Part shown: positions 10,494 through 18,823 of the stretch, in pieces
How the letters are laid out: every line of letters begins with the position of its first letter
Numbering within the stretch: the first letter of the stretch is position 1
Assembly (NCBI GenBank): GCA_903824665.1
Contig: CAIJXT010000030.1
Location: 1-64,000 of the forward strand
DNA length: 64,000 nucleotides
Origin: an uncultured Bacteroidota bacterium
Lineage (GTDB): Bacteria; Bacteroidota; Bacteroidia; Chitinophagales; Chitinophagaceae
Reading direction: 5' to 3'
Notes under the pieces: model-generated
What the model saw: the letters and a program-made list of their open reading frames with translations, nothing else
Databases searched by the model: none
Told to the model about the DNA's origin: nothing
Made by a program: the position numbers and the translations under genes

Positions 10494-11117
10494 TTACTTT
10501 CCTACAATTACCTTGGCAAATCTGATGAGTTTGTCATTCAGGTAGTAGCCACTTTCCAGTACGTCTACAACTTTGCCCTTCATTGCCTCTGTTGGCACCG
10601 GTATTTCGGTGATCGCTTCATGCAGGTCCGGGTTGAATTCTTCATTGATCGCATCCATTTTCTTAAGCCCTTTCTGCTGCATTATGCTGCGCAACTTGCT
10701 GAATACCAATGCAATGCCTTCCTTGGCAACATTCAGGTCAGTTGTCGTTTCGAGCGTTTTCTCTGCTCTGTCTACATCATCAAGTGCCACAAGCAGCGAT
10801 TGTATAATGTCTTTACCGGCGGTTTGTACCAGTTCTATCCGTTCTTTTGCCTGACGCCTTCTGAAATTATCAAATTCAGCTATCTGGCGCAGGTTCTTGT
10901 CCTTTAGTTCAGCAATTTCTGCCAGCAGTTTCTCTTTTTCTTCATCATCTCCCTCATCAACGAGGTCAGTTCCGGCCCTGCTGTCATCGGTATTCAGGAA
11001 GTTCGACAACACATCATCCATCGCATCATTTTGCGACAAGTTGTCGGTATTTTCATTGGTCGTATGTTTATTGCTGTTATTTTGGTCGCTCATATCCTTC
11101 TTTTTTTTGAAAAACAT
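10494..11117 (-). CDS. grpE: Nucleotide exchange factor GrpE
   Basis: Releases ADP from DnaK, working with DnaJ. It has 207 residues. The first 60 or so are a charged, Asn/Asp-rich disordered tail; then comes the long coiled coil (EIAELKDKNLRQIAEFDNF, followed by RRRQAKERIE) and the beta-domain with NPDLHEAITEIP and the ending GYYLNDKLIRFAKVIVGK. It is the first gene of the grpE-dnaJ pair. No dnaK is in the window, as is common in this phylum. No exact TAnnTTTG box was found in the 100 nt upstream. Confidence 0.96.
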   Translation of the reverse strand: MFFKKKKDMSDQNNSNKHTTNENTDNLSQNDAMDDVLSNFLNTDDSRAGTDLVDEGDDEEKEKLLAEIAELKDKNLRQIAEFDNFRRRQAKERIELVQTAGKDIIQSLLVALDDVDRAEKTLETTTDLNVAKEGIALVFSKLRSIMQQKGLKKMDAINEEFNPDLHEAITEIPVPTEAMKGKVVDVLESGYYLNDKLIRFAKVIVGK

Positions 11118-11218
11118 AGTTTAATACAAATGGCAATTTCTTTGCCAGAATGTTTTTTAAGACAAAATGTCGGAGTGTTTTGGTTCAGTTTGACAAGATT
11201 GTTCATCCTGTGATAATG

Positions 11219-11563
11219 TCACTCTTCATCGTCAATGTGTAGCCTGTGAAATAGCCGGTGTGCAGCCGGAGCGAGAATGATACCAATATTGGTGATGAAA
11301 GCAACGCCACTGAAAAGTGCATAGGCTGATGAGAATAGTTTTCCGCCCGTACTTTTGATTTCTACCACCGGACCCATGCCACTGAGAATCATAGATGCAT
11401 TATGCAGTGCATCTATCCATTGAATTGCTGCAAAATAATGGTACCCCACCACACCAATACCCAGACACACAAAAAGCACCACTGTAGCTAGTACAAGGTT
11501 TCTGAATACCCTTGAATAGAATACGGTTTTCGTTGCAAGTGGTTCACTTTTCTTTTCGTACAT
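11219..11563 (-). CDS. Small two-TM membrane protein, ion-channel-like, unknown function
   Basis: A 114-residue protein with two hydrophobic segments at about residues 24-46 and 80-103, a short charged N-terminus and an acidic tail (HRLHIDDEE). Between the segments lies the amphipathic stretch ALHNASMILSGMGPV. The helix-loop-helix layout recalls two-TM ion-channel subunits, and I recall similar Bacteroidota proteins labelled channel-like, but no TVGYG-type selectivity filter is present. It could equally be an uncharacterised integral membrane protein. It is followed on the same strand by nothing closer than grpE (about 100 nt) and preceded by the paaD-like gene on the same strand. Confidence 0.6.
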   Translation of the reverse strand: MYEKKSEPLATKTVFYSRVFRNLVLATVVLFVCLGIGVVGYHYFAAIQWIDALHNASMILSGMGPVVEIKSTGGKLFSSAYALFSGVAFITNIGIILAPAAHRLFHRLHIDDEE

Positions 11564-11602
11564 CAGTCATTGGGCTTTTTTATACAAAAAAAGTATGCGG
11601 AA

Positions 11603-12097
11603 TCAATGGCATTTGAAGTATTCAAAAGGTTCTTTGCACGACAGACACTTATACAGGGCTTTGCAGGACGTAGGTCCGAACTGGCTTACCAATTCGGTGT
11701 CGGCCGACGCGCACCTTGGACATTGTACCGGTTCTTCCTCAAAAAGGCCCAGGGATGCGAAAGCTTTTCTGTTGGGTGGGGCAATGCCGTATTCCTTTAG
11801 TTTTCGTTTTCCCTCTTCTGTCATCCAGTCAGTGGTCCATGGTGGACTAAGTTGTTGTTCTATGACCAGATTTCCGATTCCGCGGCTTGCCAACGCCATT
11901 CTTATGCCCAGCGAAATGACGTCCATGGCCGGACAGCCACTATAAGTGGGGGTGATCACTATGCGCACCTGCTGTGGGTCGTCCTGCACAGATACATCGC
12001 GCACCACACCCAAGTCAAGGATGGTCAGCGCCGGCACCTCAGGATCAGTTACCTGCGCCAGCCATTCATACACATGCTCTTTTGTAACCTTCCCCAC
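11603..12097 (-). CDS. paaD: PaaD-like MIP18-family protein (phenylacetyl-CoA epoxidase PaaD type)
   Basis: The 164-residue protein matches PaaD/PaaJ. A MIP18 (DUF59) domain at about 1-95 has DPEVPALTILDLGVVRDV and the TYSGCPAMD motif. A C-terminal zinc-ribbon-like part follows, with CPRC, a lone Cys, and CLSC before the ending YFKCH. PaaD is needed for activity of the phenylacetyl-CoA epoxidase and is thought to act in Fe-S or di-iron maturation. No paaA, B, C or E is in the window. The start is GTG and overlaps the stop of the upstream membrane-protein gene by one base (TAGTG), which implies coupled translation. The family call is strong; a true role in phenylacetate breakdown here is uncertain. 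Confidence 0.85.
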   Translation of the reverse strand: MGKVTKEHVYEWLAQVTDPEVPALTILDLGVVRDVSVQDDPQQVRIVITPTYSGCPAMDVISLGIRMALASRGIGNLVIEQQLSPPWTTDWMTEEGKRKLKEYGIAPPNRKAFASLGLFEEEPVQCPRCASADTELVSQFGPTSCKALYKCLSCKEPFEYFKCH

Positions 12098-14412
12098 TAT
12101 TTGTCTCTGTTTTTGAATTGGTGATTATTTACCAGTATGCTGCCATTAGCGCTTTTGCTTACGATCACACTGCCTGCCGGGCGCAGCAAAAATTCGTCCA
12201 TGGCCAGATAGGCGGGGTTTGGCGTGTTTACCAATGTGAGTTTCAGCGTTTTACAGTTGTGCGGTATGTAAAAATACGAAGATGCCCGGAACCACATTTC
12301 ATAATTGTCTACACTGAGTTTGGTATTCATTATTTCCTGACGGATCTGGTTACCCTTCCCGTCTATCAGCGAAATATCTACATAGGGCGATTTAGGGTCT
12401 TTGTCGCCCAGCAGAAACCATGCAGAAAGCTCATAGAGTTGGCTATCGCCGGCTGCCTGCACCGGTACTGACGCTATCACGCTGTCGTCTTTCTGTATAT
12501 GCGGTGCAGCGCCTTGCCCCCACAAAGCAGGTGTTGTAGTGTGTTTGTCATAATGCTGGGCAGACCATGTGCCGGATCCTCTAATACAGGTATCGCCGGT
12601 ACTCAGGTAAGGTAGTATGCTCAGTATTTCTGCAGCATGCCTGTTGTCGCTGGCTACAATGCTGTCCGGGTAACAGCAATAAACATCGCATTGTGAAAAG
12701 TGACCTATGGGTTTAGAGACGGACAGCAGATAGGACTGATCAGCATCGAGCGAGTCTTCATTGAACCGGAGCAGCAGAAAAGGTTTACGGTTGGGCAGTT
12801 CCCGCAACATAGGTTTATCGGCATAGGGACCGCCAGCTATCTTTACCTGCTTTTTGGTTTGTGACCAGGATGTGCGTGACATCATTACATCTACCAGTGG
12901 CAAATGCAGTTGCAGGCCGGCACGGGTAGCCAGTGTATTAGACCACGCGCCATCACCCACCCATAGTTTTTCACTGCCTATGTGGTACAGTTTTAATACC
13001 AGGATAGCCTGAAAGTCAGTAGCTGAATACTGTTGCTCTGATAACCACGAAGCCCATTTTTGCTCGTGTTTAGAGATCATCAGATCAAAATTGTATGCAC
13101 CCTCACGCGACACTTGCCGCGACATAGCCATATACCCGCTGGCTTCAATGCTCCATACTGCAAGAGCAAGTGTAAGCATCGCAAACCCATATGTGGGTTT
13201 GCCGGCAGCCACAATCCGGCGGTGTATACTATACAACACGACTACGCCATATATTGTAGCAACGTAGTAGAAAATCCAGCTAAAACGCCCTAGTGCTCTG
13301 AACTGTTTGAAGAACGATATGTAATTCATCAGCCATTTCATATTCCAGATAAACGGAATGCCCATACTCAATGCCAAAACAGAAAATGCGACGAACAGCC
13401 AAATGGGGGAGAAGCCTGTGGTGCCGATTTGCACTCCGGCATCCCATTTCTTCATTTTTTTCAATGCCAACAGCCCCCAGAAAAGCAATATTGCACCTAT
13501 AGGTACTAGACCCAGATAGGTAAAGCCCTCGCCGCCATCACTGGCTTTCCAGATCATTCCGGCGCGTTCAGCAGCCTTCCAGATAGGGGAATAGCCGGAA
13601 GTGACGATTTGTTTGATATGGGTGTTGGCTTCCATAGGGTTGAAGGGGGTCACCGGGCGGTCAGTAGCAGGGTCGGTAAGTTTCATCACAATGGCTATTA
13701 CCAGCAGAACACCGATGACTGATCCCATCAGCGGGGCTGAATGCAGCACTTTGGCCCTGATCGCAGTCATAGTGAATAGAAAGTATCCTGCCGCATAGGC
13801 TGCTGCCCAAACCAGCATCATCGCAGCATAATAAGGATGCAGGAACGAAACAATGCAGCCGGTTATGAAAAACCACAAACAATACCGGAGCTTGCCGGAC
13901 GAATGATATTGCACATTCCAGTAAAATATCATGGGCACCACACAGGTATATGCCAATGCATAATGCCCCCTGATGCACATGAGTTGCGGTGTGCAAACAC
14001 CTATAAGGCCGGCAAAAATCATGGCAGCAAAGGGTGCAACCTTAAATCCTGTAAGTGTCTTGTATATGTATACGATGGATAAAATATAGCTGAAACCAAG
14101 CAGCCACCAGCAGGTAGTAAGCGCAGTGCCCATATCGGTGTTGCCGGTAGTGGCAAAAAACACAGATAGCAATGGCTGGCCATCTGTGAACACGATATGT
14201 TCGCCGTAGGGGTAGTTCATACCATCAAACCAGTAACCCTTTCCGAAAAGGGCATGATACAGGTATGTGAAGTTGTTTTTAGCGCCGTCTCCACCAATGT
14301 CGGGCAGTACATGCCATGGCTCTGTAACAATATAAGACAGGGTGGCCACGGTCATGCAGGCCGCAAACACAATGGTAGCGACCAGCCATAAGTTTTTTTG
14401 CATGGTGTTCAT
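12097..14412 (-). CDS. Large polytopic membrane protein, GT-C glycosyltransferase-like
   Basis: A 771-residue protein. The first 430 residues or so hold many hydrophobic helices, with an acidic extracytoplasmic loop after the first one (DIGGDGAKNN). The last 340 residues are soluble and beta-rich. The layout resembles YfhO/GT-C membrane glycosyltransferases that use polyprenyl-phosphate sugars, but I cannot point to a definite family motif. I chose the ATG at 14412 because it overlaps the stop of the upstream GT2 gene as ATGA. An in-frame ATG five codons earlier (14427) is possible. The overlap at both ends (ATGA upstream, TAGTG downstream) places it in a tightly coupled operon with the GT2 gene and paaD. 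Confidence 0.7.
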   Translation of the reverse strand: MNTMQKNLWLVATIVFAACMTVATLSYIVTEPWHVLPDIGGDGAKNNFTYLYHALFGKGYWFDGMNYPYGEHIVFTDGQPLLSVFFATTGNTDMGTALTTCWWLLGFSYILSIVYIYKTLTGFKVAPFAAMIFAGLIGVCTPQLMCIRGHYALAYTCVVPMIFYWNVQYHSSGKLRYCLWFFITGCIVSFLHPYYAAMMLVWAAAYAAGYFLFTMTAIRAKVLHSAPLMGSVIGVLLVIAIVMKLTDPATDRPVTPFNPMEANTHIKQIVTSGYSPIWKAAERAGMIWKASDGGEGFTYLGLVPIGAILLFWGLLALKKMKKWDAGVQIGTTGFSPIWLFVAFSVLALSMGIPFIWNMKWLMNYISFFKQFRALGRFSWIFYYVATIYGVVVLYSIHRRIVAAGKPTYGFAMLTLALAVWSIEASGYMAMSRQVSREGAYNFDLMISKHEQKWASWLSEQQYSATDFQAILVLKLYHIGSEKLWVGDGAWSNTLATRAGLQLHLPLVDVMMSRTSWSQTKKQVKIAGGPYADKPMLRELPNRKPFLLLRFNEDSLDADQSYLLSVSKPIGHFSQCDVYCCYPDSIVASDNRHAAEILSILPYLSTGDTCIRGSGTWSAQHYDKHTTTPALWGQGAAPHIQKDDSVIASVPVQAAGDSQLYELSAWFLLGDKDPKSPYVDISLIDGKGNQIRQEIMNTKLSVDNYEMWFRASSYFYIPHNCKTLKLTLVNTPNPAYLAMDEFLLRPAGSVIVSKSANGSILVNNHQFKNRDK

Positions 14413-15116
14413 CGGCCTTTGTTCCATACCAGCTTAAGAAAATTGACCATTTCTGGCAGCAAAATACGATAATTCATACTGCGGAAACGCACATCTTCTT
14501 TCAGCACCACAGGTATTGCCTTTACGCTGATGTTGCCACTGCGATAACAAGAGTAGATAAATTCAAGGTCAAACAGGTATCGGTTGATCTTTGTGTTGAG
14601 GAATGTTGCTTTGGCTGCCTTTCGCATTCCTTTCAGACCACATTGTGTATCGGTCAGCGGCATAGACAGCAGCATCGAGATCAGCCATCTGAGCATCCTC
14701 GATATGATGCGCCGCATGGCGGGCACCAGTTTATAGTAGGCGTCGTTCTTTACCCCGGCCGCTACGTCGCAGGTGTTGTTTTTCAGGGCGTTGTATACCT
14801 CGCAAATACTGGCAACGGTATAGGGAAAGTCGACATCGGTATAGAGAATAATATCGCCCGATGCAGCTGAAACGCCAGCTCTGGTAGCAAAACCCTTGCC
14901 TCTGTTTCCGGGGTATTGTATGTATTTTATATCTGGTATCTCTTTTTTCAGCTCAAACAGCGACTGCTCAGTAACCGTTTTGCTTACCCCGTCCAGTACC
15001 AGTATCAGTTCTATCACCTCGCCGGTCTGTAGCAGCAATTGGCGGTATTCAGTACACACGACTATTTCCCAGCCTTGTTGGGGATTATAACATGGTAAGA
15101 TCAGAGACACCGGCAT
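14409..15116 (-). CDS. Family 2 glycosyltransferase (dolichyl-phosphate glucosyltransferase-like)
   Basis: The 235-residue protein has a GT-A fold GT2 pattern: N-terminal SLILPCYNPQQGW, the motif YPGNRGKGFATRAGV, the metal-binding DVDFPY (DxD-like), and TDTQCGLKGMRKAAKATF, which is typical of Alg5/GtrB-type enzymes that load glucose or a similar sugar onto a polyprenyl phosphate. It has no C-terminal TM pair. The downstream GT-C-like gene is a reasonable user of the polyprenyl-phosphate sugar, so the pair may glycosylate an envelope polymer or protein (inference). A TAnnTTTG box ends five bases before the ATG. Confidence 0.85.
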   Translation of the reverse strand: MPVSLILPCYNPQQGWEIVVCTEYRQLLLQTGEVIELILVLDGVSKTVTEQSLFELKKEIPDIKYIQYPGNRGKGFATRAGVSAASGDIILYTDVDFPYTVASICEVYNALKNNTCDVAAGVKNDAYYKLVPAMRRIISRMLRWLISMLLSMPLTDTQCGLKGMRKAAKATFLNTKINRYLFDLEFIYSCYRSGNISVKAIPVVLKEDVRFRSMNYRILLPEMVNFLKLVWNKGR

Positions 15117-15121
15117 CAGCG

Positions 15122-15129
15122 CAAAAATA
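15122..15129 (-). promoter_or_regulatory. Bacteroidota -7 box (TATTTTTG) for the GT2 operon
   Basis: Exact TAnnTTTG match on the minus strand ending five bases before the ATG of the GT2 gene. No TTG at the usual 19-nt distance. The spacing suggests a very short leader or a leaderless mRNA. Confidence 0.5.
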
Positions 15130-15241
15130 GGTATAATAACAACGGTTGATGCCGTGAAAAAGTATTTGCGTACAGGTATAAGAAAGACAACAGGCTACAA
15201 CACCCGCCAGAGAGCTGATTAATAGTACATCGACAGATTTT

Positions 15242-16084
15242 TTAGTTGAACCTGTCGTGCAGGTTGTACGTGTCGTAGGTATTCCACCATGCAGTCTCGT
15301 TCCACTTGCCTGAGAATGGCATCAGAATAAAAGAAGCCATTATCTGACCACTTGAGCTGATCGTGAAAGGTCCATCATTTAGCGGACTAACCTTAGCATT
15401 CACGTCCAGTAAATTGATGTTACCCGTGGTATACATAAAGCGCAGTTTCCAGCAAAGGCCGGTAAATACAGACCAGTCAAACTTTACATATGGAGTAAAT
15501 CCATAACCATATTGTGATTTGAATCCGCTTACACCGTCCAACGTGGTCATAGTAAGTTGTGGCATGATACCTGCACCAAATGCTGCAGCAAAAGAAAGAC
15601 GTTTTGTAAGTATCGCATCATTGCCCACCTTCCAGTCTATACCCAAGGGCAGCGCTACCTGCAAGGTAGAAGCGTTGAGTGGTGTAGGATTTACTTTGTA
15701 TGTTCCGTCGGTGCCGTAAGTCTGGTTCAGGTCGTTCCACACCATCATATTACCCATCAGTTGCACTGTAGCTGCCCAGCAGCTGATGTGACCTGTGGCT
15801 TTAAATGGCAATGCAAGTCCTATAGATGCGCCAAATCCAGTTCCTGATATTTTGCGTTTAGCTGTTGTGTCACCTTTGTAAAAATTGCCGGGGCCAAATA
15901 CCCTTACTACACCGGTAAAAGAACCAGATGGCATAACAATGCCACCACCAATTTCGTAACGGTGCGGGTTCCTTAAATTGCTCCAGAAAGGAGCAACCCT
16001 GTGTTGGTATTGTGCAAAACCCAAGACCGGCATCAACGCAAAGACTACTGCGAAAGCAATGCAGGCTTTCCTGATCAGATTCAT
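15242..16084 (-). CDS. Exported, probably outer-membrane beta-barrel-like protein, unknown function
   Basis: The 280-residue protein starts with a clear signal peptide (MNLIRKACIAFAVVFALMPV, cleavage likely after GFAQ). The rest is rich in alternating hydrophobic/aromatic strands and glycines (GYGFTPYVKFDWSVFTGL, FMYTTGNINLL), as in small outer-membrane barrels. I chose the ATG at 16084 because it begins the signal peptide; the longer frame to 16153 adds an unlikely extension. The C-terminus ends RFN rather than in a strand with terminal Phe, so barrel insertion by BAM is not certain. No family recognised. It is transcribed away from the SET-domain gene, sharing a 117-nt divergent intergenic region. 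Confidence 0.65.
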   Translation of the reverse strand: MNLIRKACIAFAVVFALMPVLGFAQYQHRVAPFWSNLRNPHRYEIGGGIVMPSGSFTGVVRVFGPGNFYKGDTTAKRKISGTGFGASIGLALPFKATGHISCWAATVQLMGNMMVWNDLNQTYGTDGTYKVNPTPLNASTLQVALPLGIDWKVGNDAILTKRLSFAAAFGAGIMPQLTMTTLDGVSGFKSQYGYGFTPYVKFDWSVFTGLCWKLRFMYTTGNINLLDVNAKVSPLNDGPFTISSSGQIMASFILMPFSGKWNETAWWNTYDTYNLHDRFN

Positions 16085-16172
16085 ACTGAGTACCTTTAAG
16101 TTGTAAATATATAAAAAGACAGCTAAAAATACTATTTTAATCACCGAATCCATTTTTACACGGTCCCGGGCT

Positions 16173-16180
16173 TACTTTTG
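16173..16180 (+). promoter_or_regulatory. Bacteroidota -7 box (TACTTTTG) for the SET-domain gene
   Basis: Exact TAnnTTTG match 21 nt upstream of the ATG at 16202. The possible TTG start at 16178 lies inside this box, which argues for the ATG as the real start. Confidence 0.55.
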
Positions 16181-16201
16181 TGCCCACAAGCTATAAGAAA
16201 T

Positions 16202-16588
16202 ATGATCAAACCGCAGATCTATATTGCAGACACACCGGGCAAAGGGCGTGGCATGTTTACCAGAAAATCTATAAAGGCCGGAACGTTGATTGAAACAGCA
16301 CCGGTAATCGTTATGACACACGAAGAGCGGTTGCATATAGACCAGACTGTATTGCATAATTACATTTTCGAATGGCAGCCAGACGGACAGGAACTATGCT
16401 GTATGGCATTGGGGCTGATCCCGATGTACAATCATGCTTACCGTTCCAACTGTGAATACTATATGGATTACGACAACAACGAGATATTCATACAGGCAGT
16501 GAGAGATATTGGTGCAGGCGAAGAGTTGACGATAAATTATAACGCAACCTGGGACGACGAAACTAAAATATGGTTTGACGCTCAATAG
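16202..16588 (+). CDS. SET-domain protein, putative protein-lysine methyltransferase
   Basis: A 128-residue protein consisting only of a SET domain. Visible SET motifs: PGKGRGMFT (GxGxF-type SAM-binding loop, residues about 11-19), MYNHAYRSNCEYY (the NHxxxxN pseudoknot motif) and GEELTINYN (the GEELxxxY catalytic motif). The family transfers methyl groups from SAM to protein lysines. Bacterial members are small and mostly uncharacterised. There is no post-SET cysteine cluster. The substrate is unknown. The gene is monocistronic and converges with the helical-repeat gene downstream. Confidence 0.85.
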   Translation: MIKPQIYIADTPGKGRGMFTRKSIKAGTLIETAPVIVMTHEERLHIDQTVLHNYIFEWQPDGQELCCMALGLIPMYNHAYRSNCEYYMDYDNNEIFIQAVRDIGAGEELTINYNATWDDETKIWFDAQ

Positions 16589-16644
16589 TATCTGTTGGCG
16601 ATGCTGAGAATAAACAGGTAATCCCGGTGGCGCTACGATACGGT

Positions 16645-18759
16645 TTATTTCTTTTTTGTGGTATCTGTTTCGTTTTCTTCAGCCTCCATACCACCTATGT
16701 TAAATAGCCTGTACCCGAGTTCTTTGCCCGTTTCTTCGGGTTTTTGCCATGCAAAAGACTGCTGCGGCACCAGATAATTGCCTTTGTTGTCCAATACGTA
16801 GTAGGTGATGCTTTTTTTCTTGCCTCTTCCAGTAAAGATCACATAAGCTTCAGGCGCTGGTGTTTTGCCTCCGGTCACCCAATTGATATTGAATCCACGC
16901 AGCTTTTCTACAACTGCTTTGTCTGCATCGCCGCTTATATGCAGTATCATATTTGGCTTCAGCCCGGTAAAGGGTACCAATTGCGGATAGAGCACGTAAA
17001 GTTTATATAGCCATTCATCACGCACTCGGTTTTTGTCCAGCGCGTCAGCACATTCTGCCTGAGCCTGATATATTCTGGCGGTAAACAGTTTTTCATAGTC
17101 GGCATCTGTATTTGGGTCCCGTAGCAGTTTGTCCAGTATTGGTCGGGCTTCTTTGTGCTTACCCTGTTCCATCAATAACTTCGCTGTAAAGAACTCAAAA
17201 TACTTCCTGATATACTGCCGCTTATCTGTTGCTGCTTCTTTGCGAAACCGGTTGAGAAAATAGCGTGTACTGAAGTCGCGCACCAGGTACCAGATCTCAT
17301 CCCACGATACTACGTTCTCGGTAGAGAATAGTTTGTAGATCACTCTTTCACGCTCGGGGTTTTGTGCAAATTGGTTGATGATCAGAAACTGCTGCAAATA
17401 CTTGTCAGACAGTTTCCCGGCCATACTGGTCAGCACCTTCGGATTGTACCACCAGTTAGCATGTTCAAACCGCTCCATTTGCCATGCCTGCTCTTTATTC
17501 ACAAGCTTCACCATTTGCAGGCTGAAGTCGTAATGGCTCTGGCCCAGCGTAGTGCCAATGTGCAGTTCTTTAAAATCTGCTGCCCGCTGGCCATAACGCT
17601 CCGCCTGCGTTACCTGCCCGTCATAGGTCAGGCTTCGCGCAAGCGCGATATTGTACCAACCATAACCTGGCGTAGACCCGGCAGATTTTATCATATTTCG
17701 GGCAAGCGAGGTGGCTGTTTTCGGGTTTGCTTTGTAGATGTCCAGAATGGTTGAAAAGTATGCCCACTCCTGCAGCCGCTTGTCGGCAGCATCCTGCTCT
17801 GATGCGATCTTGTATTCTGCCTCTGCCGTGCGAAAGTCACCGCATATACTCTTGAAGTTGGCATAGTTGTTGTGTGGCAACCTGCCCGTTTTCCGCATCA
17901 GCTCAAAGTAGTGATTGGCAGAGTCTATTTCGAAGTTGTAAGCATGCAGTATGTTCTTGTAATGGTAGATGCCATTCTTTTCTGCATCCACATAGCCCGG
18001 CGGAAAGAGGTTGGTATTCAGGTGCTTGTTCTTTTCTATAGCCCGCATACCGCTGTCCAGGTATTTGTTGGCAAGGCGCTCATTTTCGTCGATGGAGTTT
18101 TTTAGAAAGGAATATTTTTTGCTGGTGTAAAAGCGATTGCGGTGCACCGTCCAGGCCAGCATATTATACGGATCCAGATAAAACTCGCGCTGCATATTGT
18201 ACTTAATAGCCCGGCGCAGCAGAGGTATTATCTTTTCTGGCTCATCTGTGTTGCCGTATGCATGTACCAGCGCACTTGAGATGATCGTAAAATCGATCTG
18301 AAAGTTGTAAGACGGCAGCAATACCATGATATTGTCTGAGCGGGTTGTCATTGCTCGTTTATAGTCGCGTTCCAGCAATGTGACCGCTTTCTCCAATGCT
18401 GCGGCAGCATTCTTGAAACCAATGTAATCTGCAGCGTGGGTGTATTTGTATATTCCTTCAAACATCCATCCCACATAGTATGTACTATCAGTACGTTTGA
18501 ATTCGCGCGAGCGTGGTAGCGCATCTTCGCTATACATGTTTTCTATTGCCCGCTTGGCGTCAATATTTGCACGAGCTATTTCTTTCCCGGCAGGGTGCTT
18601 AGGCATCAGCTCGGGAGGCAGTTGCCGCTGTGCTCCGCCCTGTCCATATGCCGCAGTTTGCCCCCATAGAAAGGATAGCGCTAACAGCAGCACTATATGC
18701 GCCACTACGCGTTTATGTGCACCTGCCCACACTGATACCGGATGATCGCACTGCTCCAT
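16645..18759 (-). CDS. Exported helical-repeat (TPR-like) protein, unknown function
   Basis: A 704-residue protein with a long N-terminal region before a hydrophobic signal segment (HIVLLLALSFLWGQTAAYGQ), so it is exported, probably to the periplasm. Most of the mature protein (about 60-600) is alpha-helical with TPR-like pairs, for example MEQGKHKEARPILDKLLRDP. The last 110 residues form a mixed domain (GLKPNMILHISGDADKAVVE) that resembles a small alpha/beta fold, followed by a charged tail ending TDTTKKK. It starts 64 nt after the MoxR ATPase gene on the same strand, so it is probably co-transcribed. It may be a client or partner of the ATPase, but no enzymatic motif is visible. Confidence 0.6.
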   Translation of the reverse strand: MEQCDHPVSVWAGAHKRVVAHIVLLLALSFLWGQTAAYGQGGAQRQLPPELMPKHPAGKEIARANIDAKRAIENMYSEDALPRSREFKRTDSTYYVGWMFEGIYKYTHAADYIGFKNAAAALEKAVTLLERDYKRAMTTRSDNIMVLLPSYNFQIDFTIISSALVHAYGNTDEPEKIIPLLRRAIKYNMQREFYLDPYNMLAWTVHRNRFYTSKKYSFLKNSIDENERLANKYLDSGMRAIEKNKHLNTNLFPPGYVDAEKNGIYHYKNILHAYNFEIDSANHYFELMRKTGRLPHNNYANFKSICGDFRTAEAEYKIASEQDAADKRLQEWAYFSTILDIYKANPKTATSLARNMIKSAGSTPGYGWYNIALARSLTYDGQVTQAERYGQRAADFKELHIGTTLGQSHYDFSLQMVKLVNKEQAWQMERFEHANWWYNPKVLTSMAGKLSDKYLQQFLIINQFAQNPERERVIYKLFSTENVVSWDEIWYLVRDFSTRYFLNRFRKEAATDKRQYIRKYFEFFTAKLLMEQGKHKEARPILDKLLRDPNTDADYEKLFTARIYQAQAECADALDKNRVRDEWLYKLYVLYPQLVPFTGLKPNMILHISGDADKAVVEKLRGFNINWVTGGKTPAPEAYVIFTGRGKKKSITYYVLDNKGNYLVPQQSFAWQKPEETGKELGYRLFNIGGMEAEENETDTTKKK

Positions 18760-18823
18760 TGCTATGTCGCTGAAAATTGCCTTTTTTACAGGATTGGTTT
18801 ATTCAAAATATTGCTGTTACCTG

